DNA of 10,426 nucleotides from Chroococcidiopsidaceae cyanobacterium CP_BM_RX_35 (lineage in GTDB: Bacteria > Cyanobacteriota > Cyanobacteriia > Cyanobacteriales > Chroococcidiopsidaceae). Numbering within the stretch: position 1 is the first letter of the stretch; each line of letters opens with the position of its first letter. The stretch lies in assembly GCA_019242465.1 (NCBI GenBank), contig JAFAVL010000603.1:1-10426 (forward strand), in the 5' to 3' direction. Below are positions 1-7,444 of this stretch, one piece after another. The notes beneath the pieces were generated by a model that worked only from the letters and a program-made list of their open reading frames with translations, had not been told where the DNA came from and searched no databases. A program made the position numbers and the translations under genes.

Positions 1-1
1 T

Positions 2-154
2 TGGAATCGTGTTGATGCCTTGGGACCAACCTCTGAACGCGAACAGTGCGGTACCAATATGTGTGGTAAAGGTGAGCCAATTCAGCTTGCCCAAATGACC
101 CATGCCTATGTGCCAGTGCGGGTGCGTAATATTCAGATTGGGGGGGCACAATGA
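2..154 (+). CDS. tldD: TldD-family metallopeptidase, C-terminal end only (5' end outside window)
   Basis: Only the last 50 codons are present; the frame is open from base 2 to the TGA at 152-154. The translation contains CGKGEP followed by VPVRVRNIQIGGAQ. This matches the end of TldD proteins, where a CGK Gly-rich turn precedes a V-x-N-x-x-x-GG tail. In E. coli TldD a cysteine in this turn is a zinc ligand, and the equivalent Cys is encoded at 62-64. TldD is the catalytic half of the TldD/TldE heterodimeric protease, which unfolds and cleaves peptides, including modified peptide precursors and antitoxins in E. coli. The stop overlaps the start of the next gene (ATGA at 151-154), so the two are almost certainly translationally coupled. 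The HExxxH half of the zinc site lies outside the window and cannot be checked. Confidence 0.85.
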   Translation, partial: WNRVDALGPTSEREQCGTNMCGKGEPIQLAQMTHAYVPVRVRNIQIGGAQ

Positions 155-1491
155 TAGCAGCACCGATTTTGATGGGTGAAGACCAGGCACTGTCCCTAGT
201 AGAAACAGTTATCCAACAATCTGAGGCAGAGGGGGTTTTTGTGAGCCTGAGTACTGGGGAAGAAGCTCTCAGTCGCTACTCAGAAAACCAGATTAGTCAG
301 AATATTAGTCAAACGCGGTTTAATCTGACTATTACGAGTTATTTTGGCACTCGCAGTGCTTCTGCCGCAACGAGCGATACCGATCCAGAGGCGATCGCCC
401 AAGCAATTCGTCGCTCTGAAGAACTCGCCCGCATCGCTCCAGAAGACCCAGAGTGGGTACCGCTGCTCGAACCACAAGTTTACGAGCAGCGAACCCCAGC
501 CTTTGATCGAGCAACGGCTATGCTCTCGCCTCTAGAACGCGGCAAAATTGTCCAAGGGGTATGTGCCCGGAGCGATTGCGCTCGTGTTGAAGGTTCGGGT
601 ACTCTCAGTACAGAGGTGTTCCTACAAGCAGTGGGCAACTCACGGGGTTTGCGAGCTTGTAACCAGGGGACAGTAGCAGATTTCAGTTTTACCGCCCGAA
701 TTGGAGATGGCTCTAGCTGGAGTCATCGGACTGCCTGGGCTATAGACCAGTTGTCGATTGAGTCATTGACAGAGCAACTGATTAAACGGGCTATGCTATC
801 AACACATCCTCGTGAAGTGAAGCCGGGTATATATCCGGTTGTCTTCGACGGAGCTGCTTTTGCTGATTTGCTCAGCTGGGCAATCTGGAATTTGGATGCA
901 CGGGCAGCGGATGAGGGGCGATCGTTCATGTCTCGCACTGATGAGGCTGGCAAACCTATTGGGAATCGTTTAGGTGAGGCAATGTTTAGCCCCCTCGTGC
1001 AGGTGCAGCGTAATGCAGCGCATCCGTTGTTACAATTGGGGACTTTCAACAGCGGTGGGTTAAGCAATCGCTACCTGAAGCTGGCTGAGGATGGCATCCC
1101 TAAAAACCTATCCTACAGTCGTTATTGGGCAAAGCAGCAAGGCAAAGAGCCAACTGGTTCTCTGACTCCAATTGTTATGGACGGGGCAAACCAGAGTCTA
1201 GCAGACTTAATCGCGCAGACAGAGCGAGGGATCTTAGTGAATCGGGCTTGGTACGTTCGCTATGTCAATCCTCGAACTCTAGTAGTTACAGGTATGACCC
1301 GTGACGGCACTTTCTGGATTGAGGATGGTAAGATTGCTTACCCAATCAAAAATCTGCGTTTCAACCAAAGCCTGCCTGAGATGCTAAGGGAGATTGACGC
1401 TCTCAGTACAGCTCAGCGCTACGGTAGCAGTGTGGTGCCTGGGGTACGGGTACAGGCATTTAATTTTAGCAGTGTTACTGACAGCGTTTGA
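151..1491 (+). CDS. TldE/PmbA-like protein, probable non-catalytic partner of TldD
   Basis: The protein has 446 residues, a normal length for the TldD/PmbA family. Its central part (about residues 150-260) and C-terminal part (VNPRTLVVTGMTRDGTFWIE, and a final VPGVRV segment) fit the family fold. At the place where TldD proteins carry HEAxGH, this protein reads SWAIWN (residues 242-247). Both zinc-binding histidines and the catalytic glutamate are therefore absent, as in TldE/PmbA. The inferred role is as the structural or substrate-binding half of a TldD/TldE protease in the cytoplasm. The start is set by the ATGA overlap with the TldD stop, and a G-rich stretch (141-146) lies just upstream. 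The gene contains a HIP1 site at 391-398. Pairing with the upstream gene product is inferred from the overlap. Whether the substrate is a modified peptide cannot be told from this window. Confidence 0.85.
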   Translation: MIAAPILMGEDQALSLVETVIQQSEAEGVFVSLSTGEEALSRYSENQISQNISQTRFNLTITSYFGTRSASAATSDTDPEAIAQAIRRSEELARIAPEDPEWVPLLEPQVYEQRTPAFDRATAMLSPLERGKIVQGVCARSDCARVEGSGTLSTEVFLQAVGNSRGLRACNQGTVADFSFTARIGDGSSWSHRTAWAIDQLSIESLTEQLIKRAMLSTHPREVKPGIYPVVFDGAAFADLLSWAIWNLDARAADEGRSFMSRTDEAGKPIGNRLGEAMFSPLVQVQRNAAHPLLQLGTFNSGGLSNRYLKLAEDGIPKNLSYSRYWAKQQGKEPTGSLTPIVMDGANQSLADLIAQTERGILVNRAWYVRYVNPRTLVVTGMTRDGTFWIEDGKIAYPIKNLRFNQSLPEMLREIDALSTAQRYGSSVVPGVRVQAFNFSSVTDSV

Positions 1492-1494
1492 AGA

Positions 1495-1551
1495 AAGACA
1501 GCTGGCGGCTTTTCTCCCCACCCATTTAGGGATTGGGAATCCAGCCGTCTT
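1495..1551 (+). terminator. Imperfect hairpin downstream of the TldE-like gene, possible terminator or small repeat
   Basis: AAGAC-A-GCTGG (1495-1505) pairs with CCAGC-C-GTCTT (1541-1551), with a single A/C mismatch. The inner segment can extend the structure through a CCC-ATTTA-GGG helix around 1521-1531. No clear T-run follows, so it is not a textbook intrinsic terminator. Its place between the stop at 1491 and the next start at 1598 makes a transcription-end or mRNA-stabilising role plausible. Confidence 0.4.
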
Positions 1552-1571
1552 GGTTCATAGTTGATTGCAGT

Positions 1572-1599
1572 GAACCATGAACCGCGAACCATGAATTAT
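1572..1599 (+). repeat. Short tandem heptamer repeat, four degenerate copies, ending at the amylosucrase start
   Basis: The copies are GAACCAT, GAACCGC, GAACCAT and GAATTAT, each 7 bases, directly adjacent. Copies one and three are identical, and the others differ from them by two or three bases. The last copy supplies the AT of the ATG at 1598. Short tandemly repeated repetitive (STRR) heptamers are a known feature of filamentous cyanobacterial genomes. The assignment to that class is inference. Confidence 0.6.
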
Positions 1600-3577
1600 G
1601 CACAATATTTTACAGATGTCGAGCGCATCGCGCTCTGTTTTTGAGGCATTGAAAGAGCGGCTCGCCCCCGCATTAGCGGCACGCTGTGCGCCAAGAGATG
1701 TGGACGTATTTTTGCTGCGTCTAGAGAGCTACTTCGAGGATCTATATTTGCCGCTAGTGCAGCTCTATGGCGAACGGGCTGATTTCCATCAGCAGTTTGA
1801 GACTTTGTTTGACCAGATGCTCGACGCTTATGTTGCACGACCTGAAACACTGCGGTTACTAGATCTCGAACGACAATTCATGCCCGACTGGTTTCAGCGC
1901 CCAAACATAGTTGGCTATGTTTGCTACACTGACCTGTTTGCAGGTACGCTGACTGGGGTGCGCGAACATATCAACTATCTGCGCGAACTGGGAGTCACCT
2001 ATCTGCACCTGATGCCAGTACTCAAACCGCGTCCCGGTATCAATGATGGTGGCTATGCGGTCATGGATTATCGTGCTGTTGATTCGGCACTAGGTACCAT
2101 GGCTGATTTGCAGGCGCTTGCTAGAGAGCTGCATACCTCTGGCATCAGCTTATGTGTAGATTTGGTACTCAACCATACTGCCAAAGAACATGAGTGGGCG
2201 CAGCGCGCGCTGGCTGGTGAGGCAGAGTTTATGGATTACTACTATACCTTCCCAAATCGCACCTTCCCTGACGCCTATGAACGCACTCTACCAGAGGTGT
2301 TTCCTGATTTCGCACCAGGCAACTTTAGCTGGTATCCCGATATAGGTGGTAGCGGACGCTGGGTTTGGACAACCTTCAATGAATTCCAGTGGGATCTCAA
2401 CTATACGAATCCCACGGTATTTCGAGCGATGGTAGATATTATGTTCTTTTTGGCTAATCAGGGCATAGATGTCCTGCGGCTCGACGCCGTGCCCTTTATT
2501 TGGAAACGGATGGGCACTAACTGCCAGAATCAACCTGAGGTTTACTTACTGGTTGAGGCTTTTCGCGCTGTTATGCGAGTAGTGGCACCAGCGCTGATCT
2601 TTAAGGCTGAGGCGATTGTGCCGCCCGATTTTCTCCTCCCTTACCTTGGGATTAAAGCAACGGTTGGTAAACAGTGTGAGTTAGCCTACAACAATCAGCT
2701 CATGGTGTTGCTCTGGAGTACTCTCGCCAGCCGTAAGGTTAGGTTAATGACCTACGTACTCGATCACATGCCACGCATGCTGTTAGGCAGCACCTGGATC
2801 ACCTATGTCCGCAACCACGATGATATCGGTTGGGCTGTGACTGATGAGGATGCTGCCGCAGTGGGCGAGAATGGCTTCCTCCACCGCCGATTTCTCAACG
2901 AGTTCTACGATGAGACCTTTCCCGGCTCGTTCGCTAAAGGTGAACTCTTCCAGTACAACCCAGTTACTCAAGACGCCCGTATTAGTGGTACCACTGCATC
3001 GCTAGCAGGGCTGGAACAGGCAGTGGCTAAACAGGATGATTACGAAATCGACTTGGCAGTGCGCCGCATTCTGCTGCTACACAGTGTGATTATGACCTAC
3101 AGTGGTATTCCGCTGATCTACATGGGTGACGAGTTAGGGTTGTTCAACGATCACTCCTATGTCAGCGACGCTGTTAAAGCCGAAGATAACCGTTGGATGC
3201 ATCGACCGCCAATGGACTGGGTGAAGGCGAAGAGCCGCCACGACCCCACAAGTGTTGTGGGACGGATCTATCAGGGATTGCTAAGGTTGATCAGAGCCCG
3301 TAAGTCTGCGCCGATGTTACACTGTCTCGGTCTTATCCAGCCATTGTGGACTGATAATGAGCGTGTATTTGCTCTGTCCCGTTCGAATCCAATGGGGCAT
3401 CTGTTACTGCTGGCAAACTTTCATGAAACTGAGCAATTGGTAAAAGCCGAGCTTTTGCAGAATAGCGGTCTAGGTGTCAATATGTACAATTTGCTGACGG
3501 GGAAAATCTTATCACTAACTAACGGATACATCCACCTCGGACCGTATGAAAGTGTATGGCTGATTGATGTTGAGTAG
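1598..3577 (+). CDS. Amylosucrase (GH13 family sucrose glucosyltransferase)
   Basis: This 659-residue protein is of the size expected for amylosucrase. The enzyme transfers glucose from sucrose onto a growing alpha-1,4-glucan and releases fructose. All GH13 signature regions are visible. Region I is DLVLNHTAKEHEW (D188 to H193 and on). Region II is VLRLDAVPFIWKRMGT, with nucleophile D296. Region III is FKAEAIV, with acid/base E338. Region IV is YVRNHDDIGW, with H407 and stabiliser D408. The stretches around regions II and IV and the later GSFAKGELFQYNP-SGTTASLAGLE segment closely resemble Neisseria amylosucrase. That separates it from alpha-amylase, sucrose phosphorylase and trehalose synthase. 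The N-terminal helical domain (about 1-100) and C-terminal beta domain (about 575-659) are present. No secretion signal is seen, so it is probably cytoplasmic. There is no good Shine-Dalgarno site, and Met7 (1616) is an alternative start. No sucrose synthesis genes are adjacent. Confidence 0.92.
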   Translation: MHNILQMSSASRSVFEALKERLAPALAARCAPRDVDVFLLRLESYFEDLYLPLVQLYGERADFHQQFETLFDQMLDAYVARPETLRLLDLERQFMPDWFQRPNIVGYVCYTDLFAGTLTGVREHINYLRELGVTYLHLMPVLKPRPGINDGGYAVMDYRAVDSALGTMADLQALARELHTSGISLCVDLVLNHTAKEHEWAQRALAGEAEFMDYYYTFPNRTFPDAYERTLPEVFPDFAPGNFSWYPDIGGSGRWVWTTFNEFQWDLNYTNPTVFRAMVDIMFFLANQGIDVLRLDAVPFIWKRMGTNCQNQPEVYLLVEAFRAVMRVVAPALIFKAEAIVPPDFLLPYLGIKATVGKQCELAYNNQLMVLLWSTLASRKVRLMTYVLDHMPRMLLGSTWITYVRNHDDIGWAVTDEDAAAVGENGFLHRRFLNEFYDETFPGSFAKGELFQYNPVTQDARISGTTASLAGLEQAVAKQDDYEIDLAVRRILLLHSVIMTYSGIPLIYMGDELGLFNDHSYVSDAVKAEDNRWMHRPPMDWVKAKSRHDPTSVVGRIYQGLLRLIRARKSAPMLHCLGLIQPLWTDNERVFALSRSNPMGHLLLLANFHETEQLVKAELLQNSGLGVNMYNLLTGKILSLTNGYIHLGPYESVWLIDVE

Positions 3578-3634
3578 ATTCAGCGTCAAAACGCATCTTT
3601 GGGTAGAGCGAGTAGTTACCGGGTATAAGTTAGC

Positions 3635-3874
3635 TTGTTGCTACAACGTTATTGCCAAGAAAAACTAGTGATACATCAAATTGGCGACAAAGTTCAGACT
3701 CTCGATGGGCAAAGCGGAACAATTGTTCACGTCGAGACTATTGGTTCAGACGCATTGCCTATAGATGAACAGCTTGTGGTTATGCTTCATAATGGCTCTA
3801 CAGTGACAGGTTCCTCAGCAGATTTTAAAGCTGAGGAAGTCAGTCTTCTAGGACAGGAGCCCCCACTTTACTAG
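3635..3874 (+). CDS. Small hypothetical protein, possible SH3/KOW-like fold
   Basis: Starting at TTG 3635 this gives 79 residues. A GTG at 3668 would give 68 residues beginning just before IHQIGDKVQTLDGQSGTI, and is equally plausible; neither has a clear ribosome site. The segment GDKVQTLDGQSGTIVHVE has the hydrophobic, glycine and turn pattern of small beta-barrel (KOW/SH3-like) domains. A second half, VVMLHNGSTVTG to EEVSLL, could complete the barrel. There is no signal peptide and no membrane segment. It lies 57 bases after the amylosucrase stop on the same strand and could be co-transcribed. I do not recognise the family. The even codon pattern suggests it is real, but the function is unknown. 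Confidence 0.45.
   Translation: MLLQRYCQEKLVIHQIGDKVQTLDGQSGTIVHVETIGSDALPIDEQLVVMLHNGSTVTGSSADFKAEEVSLLGQEPPLY
3811..3838. repeat. Perfect 9-bp inverted repeat with 10-base loop
   Basis: TTCCTCAGC (3811-3819) and GCTGAGGAA (3830-3838) are exact reverse complements, within the 3' part of the small ORF at 3635-3874. There is no following T-run. It could be an operator, an mRNA hairpin or chance. Confidence 0.5.
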
Positions 3875-4093
3875 AGTCGCTAGCCACTTAGACCAGTGGC
3901 GGTCATTCGTTGTAGCCAAAATTAACGACCAGTTGGCACTAAAGGGGCTGGTGAGGATGCCTCTTGGTTAGTCCGCAATAACTTTCTCGTGATTTGGAGG
4001 TTTAGGCGAATTAGGGAAAATTTTGTCTTTTCAGCTAGTTTCTCATCTATTTATATAGCGATATTGCTCGATATTTATTAGTTTCCTACCCAC
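3875..4093. other. Intergenic region between convergent genes, with small hairpin and short direct repeats
   Basis: No gene is seen here. A perfect 6-bp stem GCCACT/AGTGGC with a six-base loop lies at 3883-3900, shortly after the small ORF's stop. It may mark the transcript end on the plus strand. CGATATT occurs twice ten bases apart (4059-4065 and 4069-4075) in an AT-rich stretch just beyond the end of the minus-strand gene. Neither feature has a convincing T-run. Confidence 0.3.
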
Positions 4094-4945
4094 CTACTTA
4101 TGATTCCAGGATATTTGGAGTTCTTTGTAAAGTTTCCAAGAATACAGCACTAATTCCAGCAGGGCGATCAATACCCAGATTGCAGTAGTAACTACTACAG
4201 GAAAGCTGAGGTCAGGGAACACACTTTGCAAACCTACAATACCAAACAATAGCAGAAACACTAGCGAGATACCCAACAGAAACGATAGCTTAGCGATCGT
4301 CATAATCATGAGATTCATGTCTAAAATGATGCTGTAAAGGCTAGAGAAAACCTCCAAGATTTCATCGACATTGTTTAAAACTAATAATATTTGTTGTAGA
4401 CGCAGACGTTCAGGGCGGGGAAGTCTTTGATTCATCCTAGCCGATGCATCTCTAAAAGTTTTTAAGGTCTGATTCCAACTTGATAAGTAGTATTCGGATA
4501 TCGAGCTGGGAAAATCTTTCATCTGCAAGGGGACAAAATAGTCAATAATCTCAGTTAGTTTGTCTGTAAAGAGCTGGAGTTCTAGGGGTAACTCTTGGGT
4601 GAGACGAATTAGTTGATCAATCTGGAGTTGTAGCGCCCGATAGTGATCGAGCCGCTCTGAAGTGATCGCCTGAATTCTAAAAGTTAGAAAGACAATCAAT
4701 AATCCTAACAAAGCAGCTAGAGACTGGGAGACAGCAGAAAAAAACTCGATCGCTACCTCTTTACGGATAATAATCCATGAAGCATTGTCCCTCAATGCTA
4801 AGGCGAGCGTCAATAGGAACACAAGCCCGACAATTGCTAGCTGATGATGAATTAAAGCAAGGGGAACTGTGCGCATGAAAAAATTGGTATTAAATTGAAC
4901 CAATGGCTGGGACTGCTTCTGTAGCCGAGGTTTTCTGGCTGACAT
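4094..4945 (-). CDS. Four-pass membrane protein of unknown function
   Basis: The protein has 283 residues. Hydrophobic segments lie at about 27-51, 66-89, 212-238 and 249-270. They form two membrane hairpins separated by a soluble region of about 120 residues (90-211). The soluble region is rich in Leu, Gln, Glu and Arg with amphipathic helical character (for example LQLQIDQLIRLTQELPLELQ), and probably forms a helical bundle or coiled coil. The basic N-terminus (SARKPRLQK) suggests it faces the cytoplasm, which puts the central domain in the cytoplasm as well. No enzymatic motif or signal peptide is visible and I do not recognise a family. It is transcribed on the minus strand like the methyltransferase, but 171 bases separate them, so a shared operon is uncertain. 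The start at 4945 lacks a strong ribosome site. Confidence 0.7.
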   Translation of the reverse strand: MSARKPRLQKQSQPLVQFNTNFFMRTVPLALIHHQLAIVGLVFLLTLALALRDNASWIIIRKEVAIEFFSAVSQSLAALLGLLIVFLTFRIQAITSERLDHYRALQLQIDQLIRLTQELPLELQLFTDKLTEIIDYFVPLQMKDFPSSISEYYLSSWNQTLKTFRDASARMNQRLPRPERLRLQQILLVLNNVDEILEVFSSLYSIILDMNLMIMTIAKLSFLLGISLVFLLLFGIVGLQSVFPDLSFPVVVTTAIWVLIALLELVLYSWKLYKELQISWNHK

Positions 4946-5036
4946 GGATAGAGCTATTAGCTTAGCGAGTGTGGGAGCGTAACAAATTAATATGGTTTGT
5001 GCTACATCAAAGTATAGCTTTCTTAAGTAGCCGTCT

Positions 5037-5089
5037 TAATGAGAATTGAGATGTTCAAATCCCAATTTTATCGTCGCTCATTTTCATTA
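5037..5089. other. Nested imperfect inverted repeat between two minus-strand genes
   Basis: An inner stem AATTGAGAT (5044-5052) pairs with ATCCCAATT (5059-5067), with one mismatch and a six-base loop. An outer TAATGA (5037-5042) pairs with TCATTA (5084-5089). It lies downstream of the methyltransferase gene on the minus strand and could end its transcript, although no U-tract follows in that direction. Confidence 0.3.
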
Positions 5090-5116
5090 AATCGGAAAGT
5101 TGAGGTCATCTAGAGG

Positions 5117-5929
5117 TTACTGCTTTTTTCCACAGACGATAAATCCTGTAAAAGAACAGAAAAATTCTTGGGATTGATCCATTTGTTGCAGTTCATGCAG
5201 CCAACCTTCTACCTCAGCTCGGCTGACTATTCCAGCTTCACAAGCTCTGTGAGTAGTCTGAACCAAATCAAATACTTGATTGGCTAATTCAAACTGAGTG
5301 ACAACCAGAGTCTCAGGAATCACCTGAATATCGGTTAATCCAACCCTGTGAAATTGTTTTGGCAAGTCTCTCCCTACCCAACCAGTTGGAAAGCTATCAC
5401 ACCAGAAATTGAGTAATTGACGGGTTAATGCATGATTTTCTGAATTTACAGTGAATGTTTCCCAGTCGGGCTCCATTGCCACAATATATCCGCCCGGACA
5501 AACAACTCGCGCCATTTCTGCGATCGCACGCTGTGGATCTGGAATGTGCTGCAATGTCCGATCAACCCTCGCACCCTGGAAGGTGTTGTCTTCAAACGGT
5601 AACTGTTGAGCCTTAGCCTGCACAAATTCAATCGGAAGGTTTAGCCCTTTTATGCCCTTTACAGCTTGATCCAACATTGCTTGACTATGGTCAATGGCAA
5701 CAACTTTACCGTGACTGCCAACTCGTTGTGCCAAAGCAATAGCATCTTTCCCCGTACCGCAACCTATCTCCAGCACGGAAGCTCCTGCATCTAAATGCAG
5801 CAACTCAAATGTCTTTTGCTTGTAGTTCTGAAAAAATTCCAAAGACGCAAGCACATTGAGACAATGCGTAAATTTTTCAACGGCATGAGTGCCATCAACA
5901 TCTTTAAAGCCACTTGCTAAATATGTCAT
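5117..5929 (-). CDS. Class I SAM-dependent methyltransferase (Methyltransf_11/UbiE-like)
   Basis: This 270-residue protein has the Rossmann methyltransferase motifs in order. Motif I is VLEIGCGTGKD (52-62), which binds SAM. The acidic end of strand beta2 is VVAID (D80). Next come AKAQQLPFEDNTFQGARVDR (106-124, motif II region) and LQHIPDPQRAIAEMARVVCPGG (126-147), followed by EPDWET. This pattern belongs to the small-molecule (type 11) group. The C-terminal 100 residues carry substrate specificity and contain no motif I recognise. The protein is soluble, with no signal peptide. The acceptor is unknown. A natural-product or lipid/quinone-like substrate is possible, but nothing next to it proves this. 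The start at 5929 is supported by a GGAGG just upstream. It contains a HIP1 site at 5520-5527. Confidence 0.85.
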   Translation of the reverse strand: MTYLASGFKDVDGTHAVEKFTHCLNVLASLEFFQNYKQKTFELLHLDAGASVLEIGCGTGKDAIALAQRVGSHGKVVAIDHSQAMLDQAVKGIKGLNLPIEFVQAKAQQLPFEDNTFQGARVDRTLQHIPDPQRAIAEMARVVCPGGYIVAMEPDWETFTVNSENHALTRQLLNFWCDSFPTGWVGRDLPKQFHRVGLTDIQVIPETLVVTQFELANQVFDLVQTTHRACEAGIVSRAEVEGWLHELQQMDQSQEFFCSFTGFIVCGKKQ

Positions 5930-6120
5930 GATCCTCCAGGTTCAAAAACAGGTTGTGTCGCAAAAACGAGTTAAGGACAGAAAATCCTTCTCAATTCCTG
6001 TTGCTTACTGGGCAATTCCAAAAATTTCAGACTCGAATTCTATCTGGGAATCGCACATCGCCTTTGTCAATAGAGACGACCTGTCCTTTGCGCAACATGT
6101 TCGTTGCTGCCATCTGAGAT
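5930..6120. other. Intergenic region between methyltransferase and TnpB element
   Basis: This is the 5' region of the divergent methyltransferase gene and the left flank of the TnpB element. Apart from the ribosome site I see no convincing gene. A 60-codon minus-strand frame (6027-6209) crosses the hairpin at 6121-6175 and is probably not a gene. Confidence 0.4.
5933..5937 (-). promoter_or_regulatory. Shine-Dalgarno site of the methyltransferase gene
   Basis: The minus strand reads GGAGG-ATC-ATG. The spacing is short (three bases from GGAGG), but this is the clearest ribosome site in the window and it fixes the start at 5929. Confidence 0.7.
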
Positions 6121-6175
6121 GCGGCAAGGGGACTCCCGTTTATACCCTTTGGGTTAGCGGGAGAGGAATTGCCGC
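6121..6175 (+). repeat. Long nested hairpin, probable left end of the TnpB (IS200/IS605-type) element
   Basis: The outer stem GCGGCAA (6121-6127) pairs perfectly with TTGCCGC (6169-6175). A middle stem CTCCCG (6133-6138) pairs with CGGGAG (6158-6163). An inner ACCC/GGGT stem closes on a TTT loop. IS200/IS605 ends are subterminal hairpins bound by the TnpA transposase, and this one lies 58 bases upstream of the tnpB start. The exact left boundary and the target-adjacent motif cannot be fixed without an empty site. Confidence 0.5.
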
Positions 6176-6232
6176 CAGCAAATAAATTGAGCAATAGTGA
6201 ATCATTCATGTTCTTAATGCTACAATAAAAGA

Positions 6233-7444
6233 ATGCTAATCACTTACCAGTACCGACTTTGCCCAACTTCTGCACAGACTGTCACAATGGAAGTCTGGGG
6301 AGAATTGCTACGTTGTCACTGGAACTATGCACTTGGTCAAAGATTAGACTGGTTGACCCGGACTCGGTGTCAGATTGACCGCTGCTCATTGGTAAGTGAA
6401 CCAATCGGCGGTGAGATAACAGAGAGGGTTGATTATTACACACAAGCATCGGAGTTAAAGCAAACCAAAGAATTATTTCCTGAGTACAAAAACATCTATG
6501 CTGACTGCCAACAGCAGAACTTGATGCGGTTGGACAAGGCATGGAAACGTTGGTTAACACCTGACAAGAACGGAAAAAAAGGAGGTAGACCGCGTTTTAA
6601 GAAACGAGGGGATGTTTGTTCATTTACCTTCCCGCGTGTTAACTCTTCAAAAGCAGGGGCGCACCTTATAGGAAGCAGTTTAAAGTTGTCTAAAATTGGT
6701 GAAGTTCCTGTTATCATGCACCGTCCAATCCCAGATGGCTTTGAAATTAAACAAGCAACAATTTTAAGTAAAGCAGATGGTTGGTACGTATCTTTTTCAC
6801 TAGAAGATAAGACCGTTCCTAATCCGATATCAGTTAACGATGTAAAAACTGCCACGGGAATAGATGTAGGTTTAGAGAAATTTCTAACAACGGCAGATGG
6901 ACAGAGCATAGAAGTTCCTCAGTATTACCGAAATGGTCAAATAGTACTAGCCCGTCAACAGCGTTTTCTCGCTCGTAAACAGAGTGGGTCTAACAACTAC
7001 AAAAGACAAGCGAATATTGTAGCCAGACATCATTTACATGTAGCTAGACAAAGAAAAGAGTTTCATTATCATGTCGCACATTGGTTGGTTAACTGTTATG
7101 ACTTGATTGCGTTTGAAGACCTTAGCATTAAAGGTCTGGCTAGAACCAGACTTGCTAAATCGATTCTTGATGTAGCTTGGGGTGGATTCCTTCAGATATT
7201 GCAAGCAGTTGCGGTAAAGCGCGGCAAATATATTGTAGGAGTCAACCCTAGAGGAACAAGTATTAATTGTTCTTCTTGTGGTCAAAGAGTTGAAAAAGAT
7301 TTGTCGGTTCGAGTTCATAGCTGTAGCTGTGGACTAGTAATAGATAGGGACTGGAATTCTGGAATTAATATCTTGAATCGAGTTCTTGGGGCGGTGGGAC
7401 TACCGCTTCCTGGCGCTCGGTGGGCTAGTGGTTACACACCCTGA
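6233..7444 (+). CDS. tnpB: TnpB RNA-guided endonuclease (IS605 OrfB family)
   Basis: The protein has 403 residues, full length for this family. The N-terminal helix-turn-helix domain begins with YQYRLCPTSAQ. The GGRPRFKKRGD-x-x-SFTFPR segment (117-135) is typical of OrfB. The RuvC-like nuclease residues are all present: D211 in TGIDVGLEKF, E295 in IAFEDLSIKGLA, and the DRDWNSGINIL motif with D371/D373. The zinc finger is C346-x2-C349 with C364-x-C366, a CxC second half instead of the commoner CxxC. It may still bind zinc. TnpB nucleases use an omega-RNA from the element's right end to cut DNA beside a short target-adjacent motif, which helps the element persist. The frame is uninterrupted, so activity is plausible. 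A TACAAT at 6221-6226 may be a -10 element. The ribosome site is weak. Confidence 0.93.
   Translation: MLITYQYRLCPTSAQTVTMEVWGELLRCHWNYALGQRLDWLTRTRCQIDRCSLVSEPIGGEITERVDYYTQASELKQTKELFPEYKNIYADCQQQNLMRLDKAWKRWLTPDKNGKKGGRPRFKKRGDVCSFTFPRVNSSKAGAHLIGSSLKLSKIGEVPVIMHRPIPDGFEIKQATILSKADGWYVSFSLEDKTVPNPISVNDVKTATGIDVGLEKFLTTADGQSIEVPQYYRNGQIVLARQQRFLARKQSGSNNYKRQANIVARHHLHVARQRKEFHYHVAHWLVNCYDLIAFEDLSIKGLARTRLAKSILDVAWGGFLQILQAVAVKRGKYIVGVNPRGTSINCSSCGQRVEKDLSVRVHSCSCGLVIDRDWNSGINILNRVLGAVGLPLPGARWASGYTP

Noticed and set aside
723..1067. 114-codon minus-strand ORF inside the TldE-like gene
   Set aside because: It lies wholly within a well-supported gene and has no independent protein features, so it is a shadow frame.
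6027..6209. 60-codon minus-strand ORF upstream of tnpB
   Set aside because: It runs across the nested hairpin at 6121-6175, has no ribosome site and matches no family I know. It is best explained as a chance frame through the element's left end.
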